DNA of 64,000 nucleotides from Charina bottae (lineage: Eukaryota; Chordata; Lepidosauria; Squamata; Charinaidae). Below are positions 13,601 through 21,021 of the stretch, in pieces; within the stretch, counting starts at the first letter, position 1; the number at the start of each line of letters is the position of its first letter. The translations under genes were made by a program, and so were the position numbers. The notes under the pieces are model-generated. The model was not told where the DNA came from. It ran no database searches and saw only the letters and a program-made list of their open reading frames with translations. The stretch spans positions 90,026,501 to 90,090,500 of the forward strand of contig JALMGJ010000001.1 in NCBI GenBank assembly GCA_023362775.1, in the 5' to 3' direction.

Positions 13601-14854
13601 GGCAAAAAATGCCCATAGGGGAAGCTGGATTCGCCTAACGGACGCCTTAAAAATTGATCGTAAAATTGGGTCTGGTCATGTGGTGACTTGACTTATGACC
13701 ACAACGACTTATGATGGAAATCCTGGTCCCAATTGTGGTTGTAAGTCAACGACTACTTCAGGCAGTCCTCGAGTTACGACTGCAGTTGGGACCAGAATTG
13801 CTATTGCTAAGTGATGTGGTCGTAAAGCGCGATGTCATGTGACTGCATCGCTTAGTGACGGCAGGCAGTCCTGGTTGTTGTCGTAACCCCAGATGCATGG
13901 ATTGTTCAGCGGGAAGCGGAGAGAGTCCCAGGTAAAGTGTGTGGGGGTGCCGCAGGGGGAGGGGGAGGCCCAGCGCAGGCCATGCATGAGTTGGGAGAGG
14001 GGGGTGCTGCGGTGCAGTGTGAGCTCAGGAAGGCCGGGGAAAGAGTGTGTGGGGTGTGTGCGAGCACAGGGAGGCCGGGGAAAGAGGGGACGGGGTGCGT
14101 GCAAGCAAAGGGAGGAAGAAGGGCATGGTGCCTGTGACAGAAGGCAGGCTGGGGGTGGGGGAGATTTACCCGAGTGACTTGCAACCTTCCCTGCTGGCTT
14201 CCCCATTGACTTTGCTTGTGGGAAGCCAGCAGGGAAGGTTGCAAATGGCAATCACGTGACCGCAGGACACTGCAACAGGTCGTAAGTGCAAGCTGGTTGC
14301 CAAGCACTTGAATTTTGTCCACGTGACTGTAGGGGTGCTACAATGGCTGGAACTTTGAGGACCAATCTTAAGTCCCTTCGTTCAGCGCCATCGGTCACTT
14401 TCATAAAATATATTAAAAAATTGTTGATTGAGCTTATTTGTTTCTTGTCTTGTTGATGTTGTTTGTATGCATGCTTTTTTTGTTTATGTCTATTATCTGT
14501 TTGGGATTCTATAACAAGTTATAATTCTAGAAGTTAGATAAGCAGCACGGTAACTTAACACCTAGTTATAATTAGATAACTGCCCAAACCTTCAGAATTT
14601 CTTCAGATAATGGGAGTAAGGATCAGTGACATTGGCTTTCTAATTGTTCGATGTTAATTATGACTACAGCAGTAGCTTGACCTTCCATTCAGGTAAGTAG
14701 TACAGAAAAGCCATTGGGTACTACAGTATATGAGGGAGCTCATTCTCCTCCCTTCAAACAAACAAACAAACACTTTAAACTAGAACAGAGTAGTTACCTG
14801 CACATTACTGCCTGTTAACTTACCATCTGGAAAGGAAATTGCAACTTCTCCCAT
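1228..14854 (-). CDS. CENPO: CENPO, centromere protein O (whole gene, six coding exons)
   Basis: CENP-O is a subunit of the constitutive centromere-associated network (CENP-O/P/Q/R/U group) at the inner kinetochore. Coding exons on the minus strand are 14854-14824, 13125-12956, 12438-12309, 10485-10226, 4299-4131 and 1412-1228. Lengths 31, 170, 130, 260, 169 and 185 nt join without a frame break into 945 nt (314 aa plus stop; human is about 300 aa). The N-terminal part (residues ~12-66) is charged and heptad-like, a coiled coil. The conserved CENP-O/Mcm21 core follows: G-L-S-G-K-L-T, C-I-S-T-A-F-E-G, S-Y-Y-L-D, P-V-F-I-P-L-E. The C-terminus carries LFYEKPLQEVF, close to human LFCTKPLHQVF. The start chosen at 14854 has a good context (A at -3, G at +4) and is the first ATG after the probable noncoding exon. 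PTRHD1 is divergent on the other side of the promoter. Confidence 0.93.
1510..1758 (+). mobile_element. L1 LINE ORF2 C-terminal relic
   Basis: The translation has a C-terminal L1-type segment: GTFYHLWWTCEKAKMFW, then K-P-E-L-F-L-L-G-L. This matches the cysteine-containing region after the reverse transcriptase in vertebrate L1 ORF2. It lies in CENPO's last intron, is open for about 80 codons and lacks any RT or endonuclease. It is a 5'-truncated relic. Confidence 0.65.
1810..2118. mobile_element. Old hAT-like nonautonomous transposon
   Basis: The left end cagggtttctcaacc and the right end ggttcagaaaggctg form degenerate terminal inverted repeats. Flanking octamers gtttagac (1802-1809) and gtctagta (2119-2126) are a weak target-site duplication, 5 of 8 matching. 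The interior phrase 'tggaaccctagggttc' is typical of old amniote hAT repeats. It lies inside a CENPO intron. Confidence 0.55.
2790..4000 (-). mobile_element. L2-like LINE ORF2 relic
   Basis: On the minus strand, 3885-3517 encodes the linker between endonuclease and reverse transcriptase (GDVNIS; C-G-A-P-W-F-T-E-Q-L; K-R-x-x-R-C-L-E-R-R). The stretch 3485-3090 encodes RT motifs (SGFKPGYSTEAALVAFVDDL; L-L-D-L-L-A-A-F-N-T-I-D-H-G-I-L-L-D). The stretch 3090-2990 resumes at the C-terminal L-W-N-S-L-P-P-E-I motif. The catalytic palm is deleted between these blocks, and stops are present. The lower end has an AT-rich tail near 2790-2900. A dead copy in a CENPO intron. Confidence 0.8.
4131..4299 (-). 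CDS. CENPO: CENPO coding exon 5
   Basis: The acceptor is CTTGCTTGCAG|GAA and the donor AAAG|GTGAGA. The 56 codons plus one base include E-H-F-A-G-F-L-E and N-F-P-F-T-A-K-I-T-Y, then L-P-T-K-V-T-V-V-C, matching the human S-F-P-F-C-A-R-L and L-P-T-D-V-T-V-T-C blocks. It is phase 0 in and phase 1 out. Confidence 0.92.
4615..4918 (+). mobile_element. L2/CR1-like LINE, 3' end
   Basis: The same family as 1-425. It has the coding end (T-F-R-K-Q-L-K-T-W-L-Y-H-like) and then a 3' UTR with 'taaaccgcccagagtcccc', 'ggggggagatgggcgg' and a (aata) tail near 4900-4918. It is strongly 5'-truncated. Confidence 0.75.
5195..5460 (-). mobile_element. RTE/BovB LINE 3' end
   Basis: It starts at a (TTG)n run (the 3' tail on the minus strand), followed by 'cagtcgtttagtcgtgtccg', then 'catgccaggccttcctgtcc', 'atctcatcctctgccgtccc' and 'ggtggccaaagta'. 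These blocks are characteristic of the BovB 3' region shared by squamates and ruminants. Only about 265 bp remain. The forward-strand open frame across it is antisense and not a gene. Confidence 0.88.
5461..6749. other. CENPO intron, no feature recognised
   Basis: AT-rich intron sequence with a short C-run near 5657. An open frame at 6152-6343 has no recognisable motif or splice support. I see no gene or clear repeat here. Confidence 0.5.
6750..6900 (-). mobile_element. tRNA-derived SINE fragment (type 2)
   Basis: The reverse complement of the 3' two-thirds of the SINE at 7026-7283. Shared text includes 'ataactcaaggcagcgaaca', 'cctaatactccttcctcctc' and 'gagttgggct'. The tRNA-like head is missing. 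It points towards the complete copy next to it. Confidence 0.7.
7026..7283 (+). mobile_element. tRNA-derived SINE (type 2), complete
   Basis: The head 'gagccagtttggtctagtgg' looks like a tRNA A box, and 'gagttctagtcccgcc' like a B box. The body reads 'gtgaccttgggccagtcact' and 'aataggaggtggaaggag'. The end is 'ggcgggatagaaaata' with a (aaat) tail. Copies or variants occur at 6750, 11797, 23905, 42460, 49913 and 53015. Confidence 0.75.
7681..8010 (+). mobile_element. Sauria-type SINE, full length
   Basis: The tRNA-like head is 'ggggcgtggtggctcagcgg' with B box 'ggttcgaatccc'. The conserved body is 'ccaacctagcaattcgaaag' and 'ggtaccacttcggtggg'. A BovB-like 3' part 'gagtcggacacgactg' and the tail 'tacctttaccttt' end it. 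A 12-bp direct repeat, taagcctctcat, flanks it on both sides. The best-preserved copy in the window. Confidence 0.88.
8011..9650. other. CENPO intron, no clear feature
   Basis: AT-rich intron with a short (TC)n run at about 8744-8757. The 8800-9300 stretch is less AT-rich and may be an old repeat, but I cannot assign it. No exon with a proper frame and splice sites was found. Confidence 0.45.
9655..9814. mobile_element. Two Penelope-like termini in inverted orientation
   Basis: Two copies of about 75 bp of the Penelope-like end face each other across a ~12-bp spacer. The left copy (9655-9732) is inverted, the right (9742-9814) is in sense. The right copy carries ctgaaga at 9745-9751 and a gaaacgtc box at 9771-9778. 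The whole unit can fold into a long imperfect hairpin. Confidence 0.75.
10226..10485 (-). CDS. CENPO: CENPO coding exon 4
   Basis: The acceptor is TTTTTTCTAG|GT and the donor CTACAG|GTAAG. The two leading bases complete a Gly codon, then 86 codons follow. It encodes the most conserved part of the protein, including C-I-S-T-A-F-E-G, L-D-S-Y-Y-L-D, P-L-R-I, P-V-F-I-P-L-E and L-N-A-Y-A-R-R-K, against human C-I-S-T-A-F-E-G-N-L-L-D-S-Y. Confidence 0.95.
10565..10650 (+). repeat. Minimal LINE 3' tail with (TTAA)n/(TCAA)n
   Basis: A short 'gggggagatgggcggtaat' piece of the L2/CR1-like 3' UTR is followed at once by (ttaa) and then (tcaa) tetranucleotide repeats. It is an extremely 5'-truncated insertion or the end of an older one. 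Confidence 0.6.
10655..10872 (-). mobile_element. SINE-like repeat (related to 19885-20095)
   Basis: It shares ordered text with 19885-20095: 'cttcccagtctagcctacaa' versus 'cttcctagtctaacttacat', then 'aactaaacctaacctgacct' versus 'aactagacctaatcctgctt'. 'ggtgactacat' near its start also occurs in the elements at 11797 and 53015. Confidence 0.55.
10881..11743. mobile_element. Nonautonomous hAT element, 863 bp
   Basis: Ends are taggctgaccata and tatggtcagccta, perfect 13-bp terminal inverted repeats. Exact 8-bp duplications tccttaac flank it at 10873-10880 and 11744-11751. The inside is GC- and CpG-rich, unlike its surroundings. A perfect 26-bp inverted repeat sits at 11547-11572 and 11605-11630, and a second, imperfect palindrome around 11400-11500. 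The many overlapping open frames here (10899-11757) follow from base composition; none resembles a transposase. Confidence 0.85.
11797..12034 (-). mobile_element. tRNA-derived SINE variant (type 2 head)
   Basis: On the minus strand the head reads 'gagccagtttggtgtagtgg', the body 'gggtgactttgggccaggta', and the far end 'tgtccatgtagtcactaaga'. That far end is shared with 53015-53236 and not with 7026-7283, so it is a second subfamily with a different 3' half. Confidence 0.7.
12309..12438 (-). CDS. CENPO: CENPO coding exon 3
   Basis: The acceptor is CCTTTTGTAG|CTC and the donor TTGACAG|GTACC. The 43 codons plus one base end in H-E-L-F-R-L-T, joining to G-L-S-G-K-L-T in the next exon. Human has Q-A-Y-H-F-T-G-L-S-G-K-L-T at the same place. 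The rest of the exon is helical and poorly conserved. Confidence 0.9.
12956..13125 (-). CDS. CENPO: CENPO coding exon 2 (coiled coil)
   Basis: The acceptor is CTTTGCAG|GT and the donor CGCAG|GTGGG. It encodes M-L-S-H-L-E-K-L-E, matching human V-L-A-H-L-E-R-L-E, then a charged helix with K-I-Q-E-L-R-R-Q-R-D-E-L like human K-I-H-K-L-R-R-L-R-D-E-L. It is probably the coiled coil that pairs with CENP-P. Confidence 0.93.
13373..13760. mobile_element. MITE-like element with 'gtcctcaacttacgac' ends
   Basis: The left end tacaggtagtcctcaactta and the right end gttgtaagtcaacgactact are inverted repeats with a few mismatches. The interior repeats the words 'cttatgacca' and 'acgactta'. It resembles a common squamate palindromic DNA-transposon family; the superfamily is not certain because a target duplication is not clear. 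Confidence 0.65.
13759..14400. mobile_element. Second MITE-like copy, with GC-rich insert
   Basis: It begins caggcagtcctcgagttacg directly after the first copy and keeps the family phrases 'gtgaccgcaggacactgcaa' and 'ggttgccaagcacttgaatt'. A perfect 25-bp inverted repeat (14179-14203 and 14220-14244) encloses a 16-bp loop. The stretch 13900-14160 is G-rich with a repeated 'ggaggccggggaaagag' unit. The right terminal repeat is eroded. Confidence 0.55.
14824..14854 (-). CDS. CENPO: CENPO first coding exon (start)
   Basis: The exon runs from an acceptor TTTTTTAAG|GAATTG (14869) through 15 nt of 5' UTR to ATG at 14854-14852, context AAAATGG. It codes ten residues (MGEVAISFPD) plus one base to the donor GATG|GTAAG. 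The short N-terminus differs from human, but the phase fits exon 2 and gives S-F-P-D-G-M-L-S-H-L-E, like human R-P-D-G-...-V-L-A-H-L-E. Confidence 0.8.
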
Positions 14855-15349
14855 TTTTACTTTCAATTCCTTAAAAAACAACCAAGTCAAAAAAGACAAA
14901 CAAACAAAAAATCACAAGAGTTTCTTCTCTGGTTCTAGAATGGGACAACTTCCTCAGGTTCCTGCAGAATTTTAACACAGAAAGAACTGCTTAATGAATG
15001 GAAGTGATGAAAAGTCAAAGTAATTCTGGGACAGAATTCATCCTTTTAAGAAGAAAGTCCCTGGTTTAAAGACCTTCTCTACTCCTAGCGCAGTAGGTGT
15101 AGTCTTTTTTAAACATCAACCCACTACTGTACTTTAACCATAGGCGAATTTCCCCACTGCCATCCAAATGCACTGCATTATAATCCCCACCATCCTTAGC
15201 CAAAACAATTAGTGGTTAATAACGGGCATTATAGTTCAACTCAGAATCAACATGTTGAAAGGAAGCCTGCCTGGCTGTTTCTCCTTATATTTCATACTCA
15301 TTTAAATTCCTAGTTTGAGCACCTCATTTGTGGAAAAGGCAGTAGACAA

Positions 15350-16033
15350 AGAACCTGGCGACACTCTTAAGAACTGCGAAAGTACAGCGATCTCCGAAAC
15401 CGGGGAGAATGGAAATTATCTTCGGAACTGTTTTGGCGAACAAATATACCCTCTCGCCACGACCACTTCGCTCTTGTTTGTATGGTCTCCTTTCGAAGCC
15501 GCCGAGACGACCGGATTGGCCGCCCCGGGGCCTCTCTCTCCCCTACGGGTGGGTAAGTCAGGAGGCAGGCGCGGAGCCCCAAATCAGGAGGAAAGGGGAC
15601 TCCGAGTCTCCTGCGGGCAATGGCAACGGCCCTTAGAAGGGAGTGGCTCAATCTCCCTCTAGACGCAGCCAGTTTCAGGACTTGCCGGGCGGGCCTGCCA
15701 AAACTCACCGCGATCGCCTCAGCAATTCACCGACGGCTCGCCTCGAACGGGCTCAAAACTCCCGCCGCTCGGCAACGACACCCCCCGGTCGGAAGTACGT
15801 TGTCGGCACAGGGACACCGGGGCGGAGACTTCCCCCTCTTCCCGAAATGCCTCGCGAGCGATTCTCCCGTCAGGTTTCTCAATTACAAACTCTCAGCTTG
15901 TGTTTTACATGCCGTACAGCAAGATGGCTACCCCCTACTCCTTAAATTAGCCTGTTGTACGGAAACGTGGCGGCACCCTTCATTTATCTTTTCCCAGAGT
16001 CCCTTTAGCAATTACCCGATTTCCGGCTTCAAG
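15350..16033. promoter_or_regulatory. Bidirectional CpG-island promoter of CENPO and PTRHD1
   Basis: CpG density rises sharply from about 15350 to 16260, set in AT-rich DNA. The island spans the gap between the inferred CENPO first exon and the PTRHD1 start. Visible motifs are ETS-like cggaagt at 15790-15796 and ttccgg at 16021-16026, and two YY1-like aagatggc words at 15921 and 16031. No TATA box stands at a fitting distance. This suits a housekeeping, divergent promoter. Confidence 0.75.
15709..15850 (-). other. CENPO: Probable CENPO noncoding first exon
   Basis: The minus strand has a strong donor, TCGCG|GTGAGT, at 15709/15708. I see no ATG in the 130 nt upstream, so the exon would be 5' UTR only and would splice to 14869. 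The upstream limit is a guess. Confidence 0.4.
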
Positions 16034-16231
16034 ATGGCGGCGGCGCGCTCTTTGGTGCAATATGTAGTCCTGAGAGGCGACTTGTCACGCGAACCTTTCT
16101 CGTGGCCATTGGGGGCCTCGGTGGCTCAGGCCTGCCACGCGGCCTTGGCCGTGATCCATGCACACTATGAGCACCCAGATACCGCGGCTTATCTAGCCCA
16201 GGATGGCAGCATGAGGACCGTGGTGCTGGAG
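16034..16231 (+). CDS. PTRHD1: PTRHD1 exon 1
   Basis: 66 codons from ATG at 16034 to the donor CTGGAG|GTGAGC. It contains the [11 protein letters not shown] strand and the A-Q-A-C-H-A-A helix of the PTH2 fold. Confidence 0.95.
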
Positions 16232-17837
16232 GTGAGCATTGCCTGACCGACAGGACGACTCCCCTCGGGCGGACTTTGCTGATTGACAGGCGCAGAGAAC
16301 AGGGGTCTTTCGATAGGAGTTTCATTAGGGCACAGACAGAACCTTAAAATCCACGGAACAGCCCTGCAAAACGGCTGGTATCGACGCTACTGTATTATGT
16401 GGCTGCATTTAACCTGAGAGTCTGAAACCCAGTATTTGTAAAGCTTTTACGTGCGTGATCCTGATTTCTGCTAATGCTAGTTTTCGCCAAGCTGATGCTC
16501 CCTATATTTTTTTCTTGCTTTCTTCCATTTCCAACTGATTGGGGATGATAGGAATTGCAGTACATCGAGTCTGGAAGGTATCAAATTAGGGAAGCCTGGA
16601 TAGGTCCTACGAAGACGTGAGGCTGATTGTTTCTGTTTTAGCAGGCATAAAGGCTGCTGCTCCTCTGGAGAGTGATTATTGTACTTGAAATGGCTTCTGG
16701 CTCAGTCAGACCACTGATCCGTTTTTCTAGTAAGGTAAAGGTTGCCCCCGCACATTTGTGCAGTCGTGTCCCACTCTAGGGGCCGGTGCTCATCTCCGTT
16801 TGTTAGCCGAAGAGCCAGCGTTGTCCGAAGACGCTTCCACGGTCATGTGGCCGCCTGACGTGTGCGGAACGCTGTTACCTACCCACCGAAGTGGTACCTA
16901 TTAATCTACTTGCATTTGCATGCTTTCGAATTGCTAGGTTGGCAAGAGCTGGAGCTAGTGCGGGAGCTCACTCCGTTTTTCTAGCATGGCCTTTAACCGG
17001 AGACAGGAGTAGAGGGAGCAGAAATGGAAATGAAATCCAATGATTGAATAAACAGATTTCTGGCCATGATGATGTTTTGGAGTCTAACAGATGGTCTCTC
17101 GACAGATTTTTCCTATTTTCTCTAAAAAATTACTTTGTGGGTTAGGGAATTCTAATCAAAGCTGCATACAGGAGAGAGGACTGGACACTTTGGATCCAAG
17201 TCTTTGTGTTGTAGCATTAATTCTATACAAGTGGTGGAGGAAAGGAATGGGCTGATAAAATCTGTGTGATGCTACCTTTAACGCATTTTCTTTTTCAAGG
17301 AACAGCTCTTACTGATTGCTAAGCCATTAAGATGCACTGATAGCTGTAACTCCTTCCCAATTACAGCACAACTCTATGCATCATACCACAATACTAAGGC
17401 ACAGGATTCTATGCCTTAGTATGGAATGAGCCTTACTTCTTTGTAAGTGTGTTTAGATCTGCAGCTATTGCCATCTTTGATAAAGATCTCCAAAAGAGCA
17501 GTTTACTAGAGCATAGGAGAATTGATGCTAATTGCTATTTTAAATTAAGCAGATAATTTCTGGGGTTCCTGGTCATTTTAGCTTTAGCAAGGCAGAGGTT
17601 ACCAATGAACACTATAGAAACCTTTGATGCTATATTGCGCTGAGATTTATTTCCTTTTCTTCTTAGGCTCCAGATGAGTGTGCCTTGAGTACATTAGCAG
17701 AGACGCTCCAACAGAATGCCATTGATCATAAAGTCTGGATAGAACAACCAGAAAACATAGCTACTTGCATTGCCCTCCGCCCCTACCTGAAAGAGCATGT
17801 ACATCATCACCTAAAGAATTTCAAACTCTTGAAATGA
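16034..17837 (+). CDS. PTRHD1: PTRHD1, peptidyl-tRNA hydrolase domain-containing 1 (whole gene)
   Basis: Two exons, 16034-16231 and 17667-17837, join in phase 0 to 122 residues plus stop. The protein is a single small PTH2-family domain: [26 protein letters not shown], then V-V-L-E-A-P-D-E and [17 protein letters not shown]. The last block is nearly identical to human. PTH2 enzymes release peptides from stalled peptidyl-tRNA; whether this member is active is an inference from the family. The start lies in a YY1-like aagATGGcgg context, and the frame is open upstream only because the island is GC-rich. Human PTRHD1 is somewhat longer at the N-terminus (about 140 aa). CENPO is divergent; NCOA1 converges from the other side. 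Confidence 0.95.
16732..16970 (-). mobile_element. Sauria-type SINE, 5'-truncated
   Basis: The minus-strand copy lacks the tRNA head. It runs from the 'ggtaaaggttgcccccgcac' tail to 'ggagctcact'. A 13-bp direct repeat, tccgtttttctag, flanks both ends, proving truncation occurred at insertion. It lies in the PTRHD1 intron. Confidence 0.85.
17667..17837 (+). CDS. PTRHD1: PTRHD1 exon 2
   Basis: The acceptor TTCTTCTTAG|GCT opens 56 codons to TGA at 17835-17837. [19 protein letters not shown] matches human E-T-L-Q-Q-K-N-I-D-H-M-L-W-L-E-Q-P-E-N. Confidence 0.96.
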   Translation, partial: APDECALSTLAETLQQNAIDHKVWIEQPENIATCIALRPYLKEHVHHHLKNFKLLK

Positions 17838-18314
17838 TCTTTTTCCTCTGTAGCCATGAACATGGTTCACCAGACAAAACTATGGTTTTTGTGGTGAACG
17901 GCTCCCTTTGCAATATAATAGGACCATTGTAAGATGTAAGAATTTACTTCAATCAAAATATTTCATAAAGATGCTTAAAGAATAATGGATTCACATCATA
18001 TGGAGGCAAGGAATCTCATGTTCTGGCATGACAACTTTCTCAATTTAAGAGGAAACTTTGGGCACCTTAATGTTGTTAAAGAGGGGATTCAGGGTATTAT
18101 CATTGTTCCCACCCCTTTGGGATTTGATTACTTATTCTAACAGATTTATATTAGGGAAATAATATTCTGGGTAGCAAAATATTCTGGTTTCTTTTATCTG
18201 CACCAATAGTACTATAGTAGTAGTACATAGATGCAGAAATGTATACATTACAAGAACCCTGCTGAGCTTTTAGAAAGCTTTTGACAAAATCTCGCTAAAA
18301 ACAAAATATTCATG

Positions 18315-18320
18315 AATAAA
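18315..18320 (+). other. PTRHD1: PTRHD1 polyadenylation signal (candidate)
   Basis: aataaa about 480 nt after the stop codon. It is the first canonical plus-strand hexamer I see downstream of the gene. Confidence 0.45.
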
Positions 18321-19880
18321 GAAGATGGGGCCTCTTATGAATAAGTTGCTCTGTTATGGGTGTAAGAAAACAGTTGTTTCAATAATCTGTTTTGAGATCT
18401 GCATTTTTAAATTGATTCACAAATGGGTTGAGCAGTGATAACATCAGGATGATAGAAATGAAAAGGAATTTCAAAGAGCTCCAAAGAGACGTCTCTATTT
18501 TGGGTGAATGTGTAACAGAATGTTGTGTGTGGTTCAATTTAGCAAGGTATGAAGAAGTAACAGGCAAAAGTGTGCTATCCACTGAAGCTGAACAATGGGA
18601 TATCCAGGGTAGGCAGAAGGAAGAATTTCTTTGCGTGATACATAGTAGAAGTATGGAATTCTCTTTCACAAACTGGTGAGGATGGTCTTCACAAGTTTAA
18701 TTTTGAAAAGGAATTAGACAAATTCATAGAGAATCTATGGCTATGTTTGCATAGCATGTTTGACCATAATTAAGTCAGTCATAATTTAATCAGTTAACTC
18801 AAATTTGTATATTTGCACTGGCCCATAAAACCAGATGGGCTTCATTCAATATACTAGGCTAAAATGTGGCTGGGTACCATTCATTATTCAATCTGTTATA
18901 CAAATGTAGCCAGTGGCCTCTGTTCATAACAGCTATATGCTGCTACCAGGATCAGTAGTGACATAATTTGTAAATATCAGTTGCTGGGAAGCAATAGGAG
19001 AAAAATCTATTATCCTCTAAGTCTTGCTTGTGGACTGAGTCTTCATTTGGATTGGCCATTATGGGAAGAATGATGGTGGATTGGTAAATTTGCAGTCTAA
19101 TCCAATATTGCTCTTCTAGATCAGACTAAGAATCTGTCTAAATTAATCTGGCTGGTAATGGCTCCTTCTGGATACTTGGAAGGAAGACAGCTTCCATACT
19201 GAATTGCTCCTTTGACATGTAGACTGTATTTTCAGAACTCATTGGATCACAAACTAGTGAACTACGGTACATTTTAGCCTAATGTATGGGAATCAGAAGC
19301 TTAAGTATCTAGTCCTTTCTACTCTGAAGCAGAAAAATATTTTCTGCAAAAACATTAAAGGCATGTAATTCATTTAAGACAGTTCTTTTGATACTCTATA
19401 TCCCAGTGGATGTATTGAATAATCCAGTGTAAAAATCCTATATTGAAATCACAGTCTGTCTGTGTTGCAATATTTGAGAATTACCCATGCTATCTTATTA
19501 GCCTCCTGCTGGAAAAGGTTATGGCTTTATTATGGCTATAGTTTGGGACTGCTTTTACAGCCACTCAGCAGTACAGCACCTGGATTGCCTAGTCAAAGGC
19601 TGAAAAGCAGTTAATTAGGTATGTGTGTAGTCTTGGACAAATAAAACCAATTGAAGTGGTAATGCTTTGTTTCCAGTCTCTCCTATTTCTGGTAAAGGCA
19701 CAAACATGTGATACTGTGGATGACAATAGATGAGCCAATACATTCCTCCAAACTGACCTGGTTAGAAACCATAATTCCTAAAGAATAGATCAGCAAGGCC
19801 CAGCTAGTTATTAGTCTCTTCCGGTTTGGGTACATGGATGTTTACTAAAAAAAAAATTTAAGTCTCTCTCAACTTGAGTT
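18321..19880. other. Intergenic between PTRHD1 and NCOA1 ends
   Basis: The region between the convergent gene ends. It is AT-rich with no exon, SINE head or clear transposon end that I can recognise. Open frames at 18379-18679 overlap on both strands and look random. Confidence 0.45.
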
Positions 19881-19884
19881 CTAC

Positions 19885-20095
19885 TCCCAATTATGACAAG
19901 TACACACTAATGTTTCAATGGTTTTCTGTTGCCACTTTTTGGGATTTTTTTTCCAGCTTCCTAGTCTAACTTACATCCTTTCAATTTCTTGATATCCTGT
20001 CTGAGTAATAACTAGACCTAATCCTGCTTAGCTTTTTAAGTATCAATCAAGATTGGCTAAGTGCTGCACTATTGAGGTGTGTTCAGTAGGAGGAA
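19885..20095 (-). mobile_element. SINE-like repeat (related to 10655-10872)
   Basis: Diverged but collinear with 10655-10872 ('cttcctagtctaacttacat', 'aactagacctaatcctgctt', 'gctgcactattgagg'). Its ends are unclear. Confidence 0.5.
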
Positions 20096-20169
20096 TATAT
20101 TCAATCCTTTCATGTTACTTCATCTTGATGCTGGGATTTCTGTAAAACCAAGCCCTTGTGTGATTAGAG

Positions 20170-20412
20170 CAGGGGTGGGCAACGTCAGGCCCGCGGGCCA
20201 TATAAGGCCCGTGGGGCTCCCGCCCACAAACCCCACCCCTTCCACGCGATTGGCTCCCGCCCGCAAACCCCGCCCCCAGTGCTTGTGATTGGCTCCCACC
20301 CACAAACTCCGGCCCCCAGTCCGCGGAAATCCCAGAAACCCTGCCCCCCACCCCGGTCCCCAGTTATAAATATCCAAATGGCCCTTGGCAGAAAAAAGGT
20401 TCCCCACCCCTG
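20170..20412. mobile_element. Nonautonomous hAT element, 243 bp
   Basis: Ends caggggtgggcaac and gttccccacccctg are terminal inverted repeats with one mismatch. The octamer gattagag is duplicated exactly at 20162-20169 and 20413-20420. The GC-rich interior has three 'gattggctcccgcccgc'-like tandem units. It is young enough to keep its target duplication and lies just past the NCOA1 3' end. Confidence 0.87.
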
Positions 20413-21021
20413 GATTAGAGCACGGAATGGTGTCATAAAAAGTGGGAACAGAGCATTGCCGGACTTTGGTATTTAGTTCAGGTCTAAGCAGTGAACATTC
20501 TCTATCCTAGGTTTTATTTTTAAAAAATCCATGTGGGTAAAACTAAGAGAAAATCTCAACTTTAGAATGCCACCAAGCAGGGCAGACCTTAGACCTTAGA
20601 GATGCCTTGAACTATTGCTAGACCCTGATGGTCAAGCCACCTGTTGAGCAAGCTCACTTTTATCATCAGTCGTTTCCTCCCATGAAGCTGTTTCTCTTCC
20701 AGACTCTGATAAATATGACTCTACACCCTCTTTTCTAAGCAATAATGCAACATCAGCCACTGGTTTTGTCTCTTTGTGTTTTAAACTCTTGCAAATTCAT
20801 TTAACAAAAGCTACACGGTTTTGTTTTCACACATCAACAAAATTTCAGAGAAAAGAAGGAAGTCCCCCCACCCCTTCCAAAAGCAATGCTATTTATGAGC
20901 AACCCCCAACTAAAAAGAGAAAGAAACCAATTTATACAAGAAGTCTGAGCTATTTACATTAAAAGGCCTGAGGGGGGGGGGAAAGTATTAACTTGTCTCC
21001 CATTCCACAGAGAAGCGCCTT

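Noticed and set aside
15620..16246. A 208-codon open frame that includes PTRHD1 exon 1 and suggests a long N-terminus
   Set aside because: The upstream part is open because of CpG-island composition, has no resemblance to PTRHD1, and the ATG at 16034 has a better context and gives the expected domain start.
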